DNA of 64,000 nt. Source: Brevibacillus antibioticus (GTDB lineage Bacteria > Bacillota > Bacilli > Brevibacillales > Brevibacillaceae). Numbering within the stretch: position 1 is the stretch's first letter; the number at the start of each line of letters is the position of its first letter. Position numbers and translations under genes: made by a program. The notes beneath the pieces are model-generated. The model did no database searches. It was given only the letters and a program-made list of their open reading frames with translations, and had not been told where the DNA came from. The DNA lies in the NCBI RefSeq assembly GCF_005217615.1, contig NZ_SZNK01000001.1, positions 1,011,501 to 1,075,500 of the forward strand, in the 5' to 3' direction. Positions 16,606 through 26,102 of the stretch are shown piece after piece.

Positions 16606-16834
16606 AATATTTCTGGTCTTTTTTGTCTTCATGCTGTTACTTTCCATTGGAGAATTCATCCTAAAGCGAAAAGGCATGGATGGAAGACAGCAGCGAGTTA
16701 TTGTTATTTTCTACACCCTAACGATTATTTTTCTATTCGCCTTGCAATTCCAGTATTATCAAGTCCTGCCCACGAGTAACTTCATGAACATTTTCTCACC
16801 CCATGTAAAGCGGTGGATGGATCAGTTCGTATAA
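16598..16834 (+). CDS. Small two-TM protein in ger operon (possible D-type subunit)
   Basis: 78-residue membrane protein with two predicted helices (about residues 3-22 and 34-55) and a short polar C-terminus. ATG at 16598 lies nine bases after AAAGGTGA and overlaps the end of the C-subunit gene. Small two-helix 'D' proteins are known beside some Bacillus and Bacillus-relative germinant receptor genes and modulate receptor function; position and topology here fit that role, but the sequence is not recognised beyond this. Confidence 0.72.
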   Translation: MNRIFLVFFVFMLLLSIGEFILKRKGMDGRQQRVIVIFYTLTIIFLFALQFQYYQVLPTSNFMNIFSPHVKRWMDQFV

Positions 16835-16846
16835 GGAGGCCCAAGT

Positions 16847-18205
16847 ATGATTCACAAGCAAGTTGTCAATCATCGACAAATTGCCTGGCTCGTCGGCAGT
16901 GTCTTGATGACAGGGATGATGATCAGTTTCTTGCGGACTGTCGTTCAGGTAGCAAGGATGGATGCTTGGTTCTCTCAAATTCTCCCCATCTTTTATGCGC
17001 TTTTTATCGCTTACGTTTTGAGTGAGCTGGTTGAGGCTTACCCTGGGAAGAATATCTTTGAAATCTTGTTTATTATTGGCGGGAAGTGGATTGGTGGAGC
17101 TATCAATCTACTCATTTTGTTTTACATTTGGATCATCCTGGCACTCGATATTAAAGGGGCTGCTGATTTTTTACATATCTCTTTATTGCCTACCACGCCA
17201 TTGGAGGTCATCTTGCTCGTCTTCGTCCTGCTGATGATGTACTATGGTAAAACGAGTCTTGAGGTGGCGGCGCGGGTAAATGAGTTTTATTTTCCTCTTT
17301 ATTTCATCATGTGCATTTCGTTATATTTCCTGCTGATTAATGAATACAACATAGAGCGATTGGAACCAATCTTAACCAGTAGCTTGAATCGGATCGTGGT
17401 CAGCAACTTTTTACCAGTAGGTATATATGGTGATATTTTTCTCATGGGGGCATTCTTACATGCCATTGTAGAGCCGCGGCTATTTTATGCTGCGATGAAG
17501 CACGGGGTCATCCTTGTCGGCTTTGGAACGACGATTATGCTGGTCGTCTTGCTCGGGGTAATGGGCTATGTTATCGCCAGTCGACTGAATTTCCCCATCT
17601 ATATTCTCGTCCAACAAATCCACGTCACAGATTTTCTGGACAGGGTCGAAATGATCCTCTTTAGTGTCTGGTTCCCCGCTTTCACAATTAAAGTCATTGT
17701 CGCTTACTTGGCATTTTTAGTGGGGGTTGGATCATTTGGGGGACAACGGCATTACAATACACTCAATGCTCCGTGTGGATGGTTTATCGTTGTATCGTCC
17801 ATATTCGTGTTTCCAAATATAGCCCAAATCGATGAATTTATTAGTTATAGCTTCCCGTTGATCGTGCTCGTTTTTCAATTGCCGTTGGCGCTCCTTTTGC
17901 TCATTCACGTAAAGCGAAAGAACAAAGGAAGAGAGCAAAGCCTCATTCCAGAAGGAACGAAGCTTTATCGATTTTACCGGTCGATGGTGTGGACCACGAC
18001 CGTTTGTTTAAGTGGTTGTGTAATCGTGATATTGATTGGCGACTTTTTTAGGGATAAATCAGCGGTAGGTGGGGTTGCGACAGCTGTTACGTACATAGCC
18101 CTCCTACTGATAGCGCTGTTGACGAGCTATGGGGAAATGCAGGCTCTAAATCATGGCAAGCAAAAGCTGGGGAGGGCAAAACAGGCTGGATCGTTTCGAC
18201 AATGA
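16847..18205 (+). CDS. Spore germination permease-like protein, GerB family (B subunit)
   Basis: Amino-acid-permease-like B subunit that carries the germinant-binding site. ATG at 16847 follows TAAGGAGGC. Ten or more membrane segments are visible, starting RQIAWLVGSVLMTGMMISF, with the GerB-type ELVEAYPGKNIFEI and YYGKTSLEVAARVNEFY regions. At 452 residues it is longer than the usual B subunit (about 360-370); the extra length is a C-terminal part with two further hydrophobic segments (about residues 375-430) after what is normally the end. It is the last gene of the operon and nearly meets the convergent ligase gene. Confidence 0.88.
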   Translation: MIHKQVVNHRQIAWLVGSVLMTGMMISFLRTVVQVARMDAWFSQILPIFYALFIAYVLSELVEAYPGKNIFEILFIIGGKWIGGAINLLILFYIWIILALDIKGAADFLHISLLPTTPLEVILLVFVLLMMYYGKTSLEVAARVNEFYFPLYFIMCISLYFLLINEYNIERLEPILTSSLNRIVVSNFLPVGIYGDIFLMGAFLHAIVEPRLFYAAMKHGVILVGFGTTIMLVVLLGVMGYVIASRLNFPIYILVQQIHVTDFLDRVEMILFSVWFPAFTIKVIVAYLAFLVGVGSFGGQRHYNTLNAPCGWFIVVSSIFVFPNIAQIDEFISYSFPLIVLVFQLPLALLLLIHVKRKNKGREQSLIPEGTKLYRFYRSMVWTTTVCLSGCVIVILIGDFFRDKSAVGGVATAVTYIALLLIALLTSYGEMQALNHGKQKLGRAKQAGSFRQ

Positions 18206-18225
18206 GGTCGAAAGTCAAGGGGACC

Positions 18226-19167
18226 TTACTCCAAAACACACTGGTGGGGAGGGATATCCACAAAGCCTTGTATGCTTGGCTGTCGCAAGGAATGCCCTTC
18301 TTTCCACTCTGCAAATTTGATTTTGACGGTAATTTCCGGCTGTATCCATAAGGTATTGGCTGCGCGTGGTGGCTTATTAACAAAAGACATCTTTTGTTGG
18401 ACAAGGGGCTGGATTCTCTCCGTGAAAGCGCGCCAGTCCGTATGCGTTAATTTTCCGGTACCGGCATGACCGATGTACCAAAAAGAACCTTGTTGATCGA
18501 AGAGGCCCAGAAGCAACGAATTGACAATATGATCCCGAAGCGTAACGCCACCTACGACAGCGATGAGATCCCGGTAGTACTTTTTCTTTCTCCAGCGTTG
18601 ATCTTTCCCATTGATCAAGTAGCTGCTTGACGCATCCTTCATAATAATTCCTTCCATGCCCTGCGCTTCTACGACACGGTAAAGAGCGTCTCCATCTGGA
18701 AAGTTCTCAACTAGCTGCACATGAGGAGTAGGAGTGATGATCTTGCCCAGTAGTTGTTGTCGCTCTGACAGTGGGTAGGAAGTTACCCATTCATGATTCC
18801 AGTACAGTACATCGAAGACCATGTATGTCACAGGAACGAGCTTTTGTACCTGGGGGACCTTCTCTAAACGGCGCAGCCCGTCTCTCCTCATGACCTCGTA
18901 AAAAGAAGGCTTTCCGTCCGAACCGAGTGCGATTATTTCTCCATCCAAAATCACAGAATCGGCACGACAATACGAGTGAAGATCGGTCACTTCGGGATAA
19001 TGGAAAGTCCGTTCATTTAGTTTTCGATTGAACAGTTTGACCTCGTGTCCATCGTAGTATGTAAGAATGCGAACGCCATCCCATTTCACTTGGCCTATCC
19101 ATTGTGGTCCAACAGGTATAGCTTCGGTGCTGGTAGGCTCAAAAGGAAAAAGCGGAGTTAGTTCCAT
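18226..19167 (-). CDS. ATP-dependent DNA ligase (LigD/LigC-type, stand-alone)
   Basis: Seals DNA nicks or breaks using ATP. The nucleotidyl-transfer Lys is in VKWDGVRILTYY (about residue 27), with motif III-like DGEIIALGSDGKPSF, motif IIIa FDVLYW, motif IV EGIIMKD and motif V RWRKKKYYRD. A C-terminal OB-fold follows, with VGGVTLRDHIVNSLLLGL and a final PSIQGFVDIPP-QC as in Bacillus LigD ligase modules. ATG at 19167 is eight bases after AAAGG; a GTG three codons upstream overlaps the site. It is separate from the polymerase gene, from which it is divided by the ger operon. Size 313 residues. Confidence 0.9.
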   Translation of the reverse strand: MELTPLFPFEPTSTEAIPVGPQWIGQVKWDGVRILTYYDGHEVKLFNRKLNERTFHYPEVTDLHSYCRADSVILDGEIIALGSDGKPSFYEVMRRDGLRRLEKVPQVQKLVPVTYMVFDVLYWNHEWVTSYPLSERQQLLGKIITPTPHVQLVENFPDGDALYRVVEAQGMEGIIMKDASSSYLINGKDQRWRKKKYYRDLIAVVGGVTLRDHIVNSLLLGLFDQQGSFWYIGHAGTGKLTHTDWRAFTERIQPLVQQKMSFVNKPPRAANTLWIQPEITVKIKFAEWKEGHSLRQPSIQGFVDIPPHQCVLE

Positions 19168-19291
19168 AGCTGCCACCTTTATGTTTAGTTGGGACTTGCC
19201 CAGTTTTCTAATACAGTTTCACGGATGGGCATGAACTATACGAGTGGTGCTGGCGGATGCATTCCTGTTTGAATTTTACGAAACTTCTTTA

Positions 19292-19320
19292 TTGATTAAG
19301 TATTGAATTCGGGCTATACT
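19292..19320 (+). promoter_or_regulatory. Sigma-A-type promoter, distal
   Basis: TTGATT at 19292-19297, a 17-base spacer, TATACT at 19315-19320. It would produce a leader of about 240 bases ahead of the DUF1904 gene. Confidence 0.6.
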
Positions 19321-19498
19321 ACCTGTATTAAGTAACGAATGGTTTAGCGGATTGGGCTGTATCTGGTTGAGCTTCTTCCTCCTTCCGTGGTACGTCCACC
19401 ACACCTCATGGGAAGGGAGCTGTTCTCTGATATGGCCCTCTTTGTGTCTCGCTCGGGTTGCGAATGTTTGTTGTTCACTTTCTTTAATCCTTTTTTCA

Positions 19499-19528
19499 TT
19501 GATATACAATGAGAGACTTGTTTATAAT
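19499..19528 (+). promoter_or_regulatory. Sigma-A-type promoter, proximal to DUF1904 gene
   Basis: TTGATA at 19499-19504, an 18-base spacer, TATAAT at 19523-19528. The start point would lie about 30 bases before the TTG start codon. Confidence 0.6.
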
Positions 19529-19564
19529 GACTGTGCGAACTCATTTACGAAAGAAGGAATTGAC

Positions 19565-19894
19565 TTGCCGTTTCTTCGGTTTAAAGGCTTTGCGAAGCAA
19601 GACATAGAGCCCATTTCTCAGATTCTTATAGAAGAGTTTTCTAAATTTGCTGAGGTAGCTCCGGAAAAGGTGAAATTGGAGCTGCTTCCGGTAGAGCAAT
19701 TGACGAACAGTCCTTTGTCTGTAGAGATCATGATGTTTCCCCGTGAACAAAAGCAACATGACGCGATTGCTAGCGCCATTCACGGCATTTTGAAGAAGCA
19801 AGGCTTTTTGCATATCCATATTTTCTTCATCCTGCTATCGCCTACTCTCTATTATAAAGAAGGACTACCGTTGCAAGTCGGAATGGCGAAATAA
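19565..19894 (+). CDS. DUF1904 family protein (109 aa)
   Basis: Small cytoplasmic protein of the DUF1904 family, which shares the tautomerase-like beta-alpha-beta pattern but has no assigned function. The family begins PFLRFKGF and contains VEIMMFPREQKQHDAIA and the C-terminal HIHIFFILLSP-YYKEG region, all present. The start is TTG at 19565 after AGAAGGA; this gives the expected family length. The first Pro after Met could act as a tautomerase-like nucleophile (inference). It has its own promoter and terminator. Confidence 0.75.
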   Translation: MPFLRFKGFAKQDIEPISQILIEEFSKFAEVAPEKVKLELLPVEQLTNSPLSVEIMMFPREQKQHDAIASAIHGILKKQGFLHIHIFFILLSPTLYYKEGLPLQVGMAK

Positions 19895-19901
19895 GCAAGA
19901 A

Positions 19902-19940
19902 AAAAGGTCGAGATCCTCCAGAAAGGATTTCGACCTTTTC
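19902..19940. terminator. Bidirectional terminator between DUF1904 gene and thiC operon end
   Basis: AAAAGGTCGA-ATCCT(n)AGGAT-TCGACCTTTT with A-tract and T-tract on both sides. It ends both converging transcripts. Confidence 0.88.
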
Positions 19941-19942
19941 TA

Positions 19943-20113
19943 TTAATAATAGAGGCTTTCGGATTGCAGGCACTTGGAGCATGTTCGCGTAAGTGGAGTT
20001 TCGATATAGACGTGGCTGCAGTCTTGTTGAATGAGCCGCAATTGTTGTTTAGATTGCTCTAGCTCAGCCTCTAGTCGAATAATCTTTTCGCGTAAACGAC
20101 TGGCTTCCTCCAT
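19943..20113 (-). CDS. Small protein with coiled-coil and Cys/His motif, downstream of thiC
   Basis: A 56-residue protein starting at ATG 20113 behind an AAGGGGG ribosome site, 15 bases after the thiC stop. Residues 1-30 are a charged helix likely to form a coiled coil (EEASRLREKIIRLEAELEQ). The C-terminal half has DCSHVYIE and then RTCSKCLQS, a C-x-H plus C-x2-C set that could bind one zinc as a small ribbon. No family recognised. It should be cotranscribed with thiC under TPP riboswitch control, with a bidirectional terminator right after it. Confidence 0.68.
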   Translation of the reverse strand: MEEASRLREKIIRLEAELEQSKQQLRLIQQDCSHVYIETPLTRTCSKCLQSESLYY

Positions 20114-20128
20114 AGGCATCCCCCTTGA

Positions 20129-22140
<2,012 letters not shown>

Positions 22141-22397
22141 TTTTTTGTATTTTGGTTTGCAAGAATAGGATAACGGGAAGTCCATTTTATTTCAAGGAAA
22201 ATTTTCCAGTGGAAAAATTGTGGGTGTGCAACACATTTTCCTCCCCCCTATTCTCGTGAATCGGACTAAAACTGTTTCTGTAGACCCACATGAATCCTAT
22301 CTGTTACGATGAAGTTCGAAAAAAAGCAACTGCTTCCAGCGCTTTGATTTTCCTCGTTGTCGAAGCAGGATGGAGAAGTATTTTGAGGTGATGAGGT

Positions 22398-23279
22398 ATG
22401 GATGTCTATTCGGATCTAAAACAAGGAGAACGTGGAGCATGGGTGAGTATTTTCGCCTACATTTTTTGCTCTGTATTAAAAATAGGAGTTGCGTATGTCA
22501 CTGCATCGGAAGCCTTAATGGCGGACGGTCTTAACAACTCAACGGATGTCGTCGCATCGATTGCTGTTTTGATCGGGCTGCGTATTGCAAGGAAACCACC
22601 TGATAAAGATCACCCGTATGGCCATTTCCGGGCGGAGACGATTTCAGCACTTGTCGCATCATTTATTATGCTATTTGTCGGAGTTCAGGTCGTTACGAAG
22701 GCCGTGCCATCCTTGTTTGACTCACATCATTCGGCTCCTGACCTGTTGGCAGGGTGGACAGCACTTGCAACTGCCGTTATTATGCTTTTCGTCTATCGCT
22801 ACAATAAAAAGCTCGCCATCAAAACAAACAGTCAAGCACTTCATGCAGCGGCCGCTGACAACCGTTCAGACGCATTCGTTAGTATCGGGACGTTTATTGG
22901 GGTAGCTGGCGCACAGTTTCAATTGCATTGGCTCGATCCATTAGCTGCTTTTGTCGTTGGTCTTATTATTTTAAAGACTGCTTGGGACATTTTCAGGGAG
23001 GCAACCCATCGTTTGACAGATGGCTTTGACGAGAGCGAGCTTGCGGACCTGCGGGCTACGATTTCCTCCATTTCAGGAGTAAAGGATATCAGCGACATCA
23101 AAGCCCGCTATCACGGAAGCAGCGTGCTGGTTGATGTTGTGATCCATGTCGATCCAGGTCTGAATGTAGTGGAGAGCCACACCATCACCGAGAAAGTTGA
23201 AGAACAGATGCGCAAGATTCACCGGATTAACGCCGTTCATATCCATATTGAACCATGCAGGAAGATGGCCCCTAGCTAG
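22398..23279 (+). CDS. Cation diffusion facilitator (CDF) metal exporter
   Basis: Proton-coupled divalent cation exporter with six membrane helices and a C-terminal cytoplasmic metal-sensing domain; 293 residues. ATG at 22398 follows GAGGTGATGAGG. The transport-site motif on helix 2 is ALMADGLNNSTDVVAS and helix 5 has HAAAADNRSDAFVS; the HPYGHFRAET loop between helices 2 and 3 is typical. The Asn/Asp arrangement (LNNxxD, DNRxDA) resembles manganese exporters such as B. subtilis MneP and MneS, so Mn2+ is the best guess. It stands alone. Confidence 0.9.
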   Translation: MDVYSDLKQGERGAWVSIFAYIFCSVLKIGVAYVTASEALMADGLNNSTDVVASIAVLIGLRIARKPPDKDHPYGHFRAETISALVASFIMLFVGVQVVTKAVPSLFDSHHSAPDLLAGWTALATAVIMLFVYRYNKKLAIKTNSQALHAAAADNRSDAFVSIGTFIGVAGAQFQLHWLDPLAAFVVGLIILKTAWDIFREATHRLTDGFDESELADLRATISSISGVKDISDIKARYHGSSVLVDVVIHVDPGLNVVESHTITEKVEEQMRKIHRINAVHIHIEPCRKMAPS

Positions 23280-23298
23280 ATACCATGATGTGAATACG

Positions 23299-23329
23299 AA
23301 AAACCTGTCCAAAAGTGGGCAGGTTTTTT
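23299..23329. terminator. Bidirectional terminator between CDF gene and ku
   Basis: AAAACCTGTCC(n)GGGCAGGTTTT with A and T tracts on both sides, between two converging genes. Confidence 0.85.
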
Positions 23330-23336
23330 GTGTAGC

Positions 23337-24296
23337 CTAACCAGAGGTAGCCTTCTTTTTGCGCAGTGTTTTGGTTGTAGAAGTAGTCGTAGTCTTTTTC
23401 GGACTGGCTGCGGTCTCCTTTTTCGATGTCTGCTCTTTTTCGGACGAGGAGGCAGCAGTGGTGCGTTTTCGCGCAGGCTTTGACGGAGTCGGTGCTGGCT
23501 CGATTTTGATGGGCACTGCGGCTTGTCCAGCTGTAGACTCTAAGCTTTCTTTAAGGGCCTGCATGAGATCAATGACATTGGTTCTTGCCACAGTAGGTGC
23601 GGTGGCGATTTCCTGACCCTCCAATTTTTTCTCAATCAGTTTTTGCAGGTCGGATCGATATTCATCCGTATATTTTGCCGGATCAAAAGGGATTGTCATA
23701 TTGATAATGAGCTCAGTTGCCATCTTTAGTTCGTTTTCGGCCAACGGTAGAGCCGCTTCAGGCAAGGCGGGCACTTGACTGACGGGACGTACCTCATCTG
23801 GATAGAAGATGGTCTCCAGCATGATGCAATGCTCATACAGTCGGATAACGGCCAGGCTTTGCCGATTGCGCATCGTCACCTGTGCAACGCCGATCTTGCC
23901 TGTCTGTTCCATGGCGGAGCGAAGCAGGGCGTACGCTTTTTCACCAGTGTCCTGTGGGGATAGGAAATAGCTTTTATGAAAATAAACGGGATCAATCTCC
24001 GACAAGTCTACGAAGTCGATAATTTCAATAGCTCTGCGTGTTTCTGGCGTTATGGCTTCCAGATCATCATCGTCGATCATGACAAAATGTCCTTTTTCGT
24101 ATTCGAAGCCACGGATGATTTCGCTCGTATCTACCTCGCGCTGGCAGTGCGGGCACATTTTTGTGTACTTGATCGGGGTATGGCACTCTTTATGCAGTTG
24201 GCGAAAGCGAATATCGCGCTCTTCCGTTGCAGTAAACATACGAACAGGTATATTGACGAGGCCGAAGCTGATTGAGCCCTTCCACACGGTATGCAT
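23337..24296 (-). CDS. ku: Ku protein, non-homologous end joining
   Basis: Homodimeric ring protein that loads onto double-strand DNA ends and recruits the LigD-type polymerase and ligase. The N-terminus HTVWKGSISFGLVNIPV is the bacterial Ku signature, and the beta-barrel core continues to about residue 255. The last 55 residues are Lys/Ser/Thr-rich and disordered, the basic tail known in long bacterial Ku proteins that helps DNA binding and threading. ATG at 24296 follows AAGGAGGTATCCGC. In sporeformers this system is used mainly in spores and stationary phase. It lies about 4 kb from the ligase gene. Confidence 0.96.
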   Translation of the reverse strand: MHTVWKGSISFGLVNIPVRMFTATEERDIRFRQLHKECHTPIKYTKMCPHCQREVDTSEIIRGFEYEKGHFVMIDDDDLEAITPETRRAIEIIDFVDLSEIDPVYFHKSYFLSPQDTGEKAYALLRSAMEQTGKIGVAQVTMRNRQSLAVIRLYEHCIMLETIFYPDEVRPVSQVPALPEAALPLAENELKMATELIINMTIPFDPAKYTDEYRSDLQKLIEKKLEGQEIATAPTVARTNVIDLMQALKESLESTAGQAAVPIKIEPAPTPSKPARKRTTAASSSEKEQTSKKETAASPKKTTTTSTTKTLRKKKATSG

Positions 24297-24378
24297 GCGG
24301 ATACCTCCTTCACAGTTATTTTTGTATAGTATCTGTATCCGCCAAGAAGAAGTGCCGAGGGAATTGAAGGTGGAAAAG

Positions 24379-24410
24379 TAAAAAGCCAGCCGATTCGATC
24401 CGGCTGGCTA
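24379..24410 (-). terminator. Intrinsic terminator after the 47-aa protein
   Basis: Leftward AGCCAGCCGG(n)CGGCTGGCT followed by TTTTTACTTTT. Confidence 0.85.
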
Positions 24411-24419
24411 GGTATGCAG

Positions 24420-24563
24420 CTACTGTCCATGTTTGACGATGTCCGATTGATCTGCACGCGATTGCATGTCACGCGCTAGCTCGACGTCTTTGCCTGTGCG
24501 GTCCGCAATGGACTGGGCTTTGGACGCCTTCAGCTTTTGTGCAGATGGTCGTTTTTCTGCCAT
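24420..24563 (-). CDS. Small basic unrecognised protein (47 aa)
   Basis: ATG at 24563 follows a strong AAAGGAGTGAG site. The product is highly charged, Lys/Arg/Asp/Gln-rich and nearly devoid of hydrophobic residues, with the pattern SAQKLKASKAQSIAD then DVELARDMQSRADQS. This composition is common for small spore-core or DNA-binding proteins, but no SASP signature is present and I do not recognise the family. A terminator directly follows, so it is separate from ku. Confidence 0.6.
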   Translation of the reverse strand: MAEKRPSAQKLKASKAQSIADRTGKDVELARDMQSRADQSDIVKHGQ

Positions 24564-25007
24564 GAACGACTCACTCCTTTCAGGCAATCTACATGTAGGG
24601 GGTGTTGCAGGTACATGTAGTATGCGCTGGACAAAAAAAAATACCCCATCGCCAAAAGGCGAGGGGCAGCCGTTCAACTCCTCCCGATGAAGGGAGCGAT
24701 GGCACGAAATGCTCCTATCAGACACGTCGTGCGCCAAAGTGAACAGCCTTTCAATTATGGGAGAGGAGAAACCGGAGGAAGAGCTTATGGGGAAACGTAA
24801 GTCTTCTCCGCGGTTGTCAGCGACACCGTTGCGTCGCTATTCATCATCTTTTCCAATCGAATGGGGTTATATACCTTTCTTGTGCATAAATTTTTCCAGT
24901 TGCTAATTTTACGGGTGTATGCAGTTGTGATAGTATGATATCATTCTCAGTCTTAGAAAATCGCGTCATAAAACATACATATAGGAAAGCAGACAGGTGA
25001 AATGAGT
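24564..25007. other. Intergenic region with an orphan leftward terminator
   Basis: 444 bases. A strong minus-strand terminator lies at 24633-24666 but no gene is seen to its right on that strand, which suggests an unannotated leftward short RNA. On the plus strand two tiny overlapping frames exist: 24687-24800 (37 codons, Arg/Gly-rich, weak ribosome site) and 24787-24906 (39 codons, good GGAGG site). Neither can be supported as a gene from sequence alone. A TTTACG-17-TAGTAT promoter-like pair near 24908-24936 could serve rsmD. Confidence 0.4.
24633..24666 (-). terminator. Orphan intrinsic terminator (leftward)
   Basis: Read leftward CCCCTCGCC, a TTTT loop, GGCGATGGGG and a T-run of about nine with one A. 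No coding gene precedes it on this strand. Confidence 0.8.
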
Positions 25008-25574
25008 ATGCGAGTCATCGCTGGTGAACACAGAGGAAGACGGTTGGCAGCAGTTCCGGGCAAAGGAACCAGACCGACAACCGATAAAGTCAAAGAATCG
25101 ATTTTTAATATGATTGGTCCGTATTTCGATGGCGGGTGGGCATTGGACCTATACGCGGGAACAGGTGGTCTCGGGATCGAGGCATTAAGTAGGGGAGCGG
25201 ATCGGGCTGTATTCGTGGAGCGAGATCACAAAGCATTTGCTGTGGTAAAACAAAACGTCAGCGCTTGCAGGCTGGACGATTATGCAGAACTATATCGGAT
25301 GGATGCGGACCGCGCCATTCGCACACTGCGTACACGCAATCAAAAATTTGATCTCGTCTTTTTAGACCCGCCGTACGCCGAGCAAAAAATTGTCGAAGAA
25401 ATTGAGATGTTGCAGGAGCTGGGAATGTTGGCGGACGGAGCGTGGATCGTGGCTGAGCATGATATCGCAGACTCCTTTCCGGATGCGATTGGTCATTGTG
25501 TGAAGGACCGAGCGGCTAAGTATGGGGATACGGCCGTTACTGTGTATTATTACGATTTGGAGCCACAAGCTTAA
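25008..25574 (+). CDS. rsmD: 16S rRNA (guanine(966)-N(2))-methyltransferase
   Basis: Methylates N2 of G966 (E. coli numbering) in 16S rRNA. Begins MRVIAGEHRGRRL with TRPTTDKVKESIFN, the RsmD signature; the SAM-binding loop is LDLYAGTGGLGIEALSRGA and the catalytic motif is LDPPYAEQ. ATG at 25008 is chosen because AGGTGA is seven bases upstream; an ATG two codons earlier is too close to it. rsmD-coaD is a conserved pair in Bacilli (ylbH-coaD). Confidence 0.95.
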   Translation: MRVIAGEHRGRRLAAVPGKGTRPTTDKVKESIFNMIGPYFDGGWALDLYAGTGGLGIEALSRGADRAVFVERDHKAFAVVKQNVSACRLDDYAELYRMDADRAIRTLRTRNQKFDLVFLDPPYAEQKIVEEIEMLQELGMLADGAWIVAEHDIADSFPDAIGHCVKDRAAKYGDTAVTVYYYDLEPQA

Positions 25575-25615
25575 CTTTCAAATCATGGTGCGTAAAGAGC
25601 ACTAAGGGAGGATAA

Positions 25616-26101
<486 letters not shown>

Positions 26102-26102
26102 A

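Larger units (their letters stand above)
19168..19564 (+). other. Long non-coding leader with two promoters upstream of the DUF1904 gene
   Basis: 397 bases between divergent ligase and DUF1904 genes. Two good plus-strand promoters are visible at 19292-19320 and 19499-19528. Between them a GC-richer stretch (about 19366-19425) can pair with itself (CCTTCC/GGGAAGG and GAGCTTC/GGGAGC blocks). The frame upstream of the DUF1904 start stays open by chance and encodes Cys/Trp-rich sequence with no ribosome site, so it is not counted as coding. Confidence 0.5.

Noticed and set aside
19352..19564. N-terminal extension of the DUF1904 gene by about 71 codons
   Set aside because: Cys/Trp-rich non-protein-like sequence without a ribosome site and overlapping a good promoter; the TTG at 19565 gives the family length.
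24709..24906. 65-codon plus-strand frame ahead of rsmD
   Set aside because: The internal ATG at 24787 has a GGAGG site, but the 39 remaining residues look random and overlap another tiny frame; not enough to call a gene.
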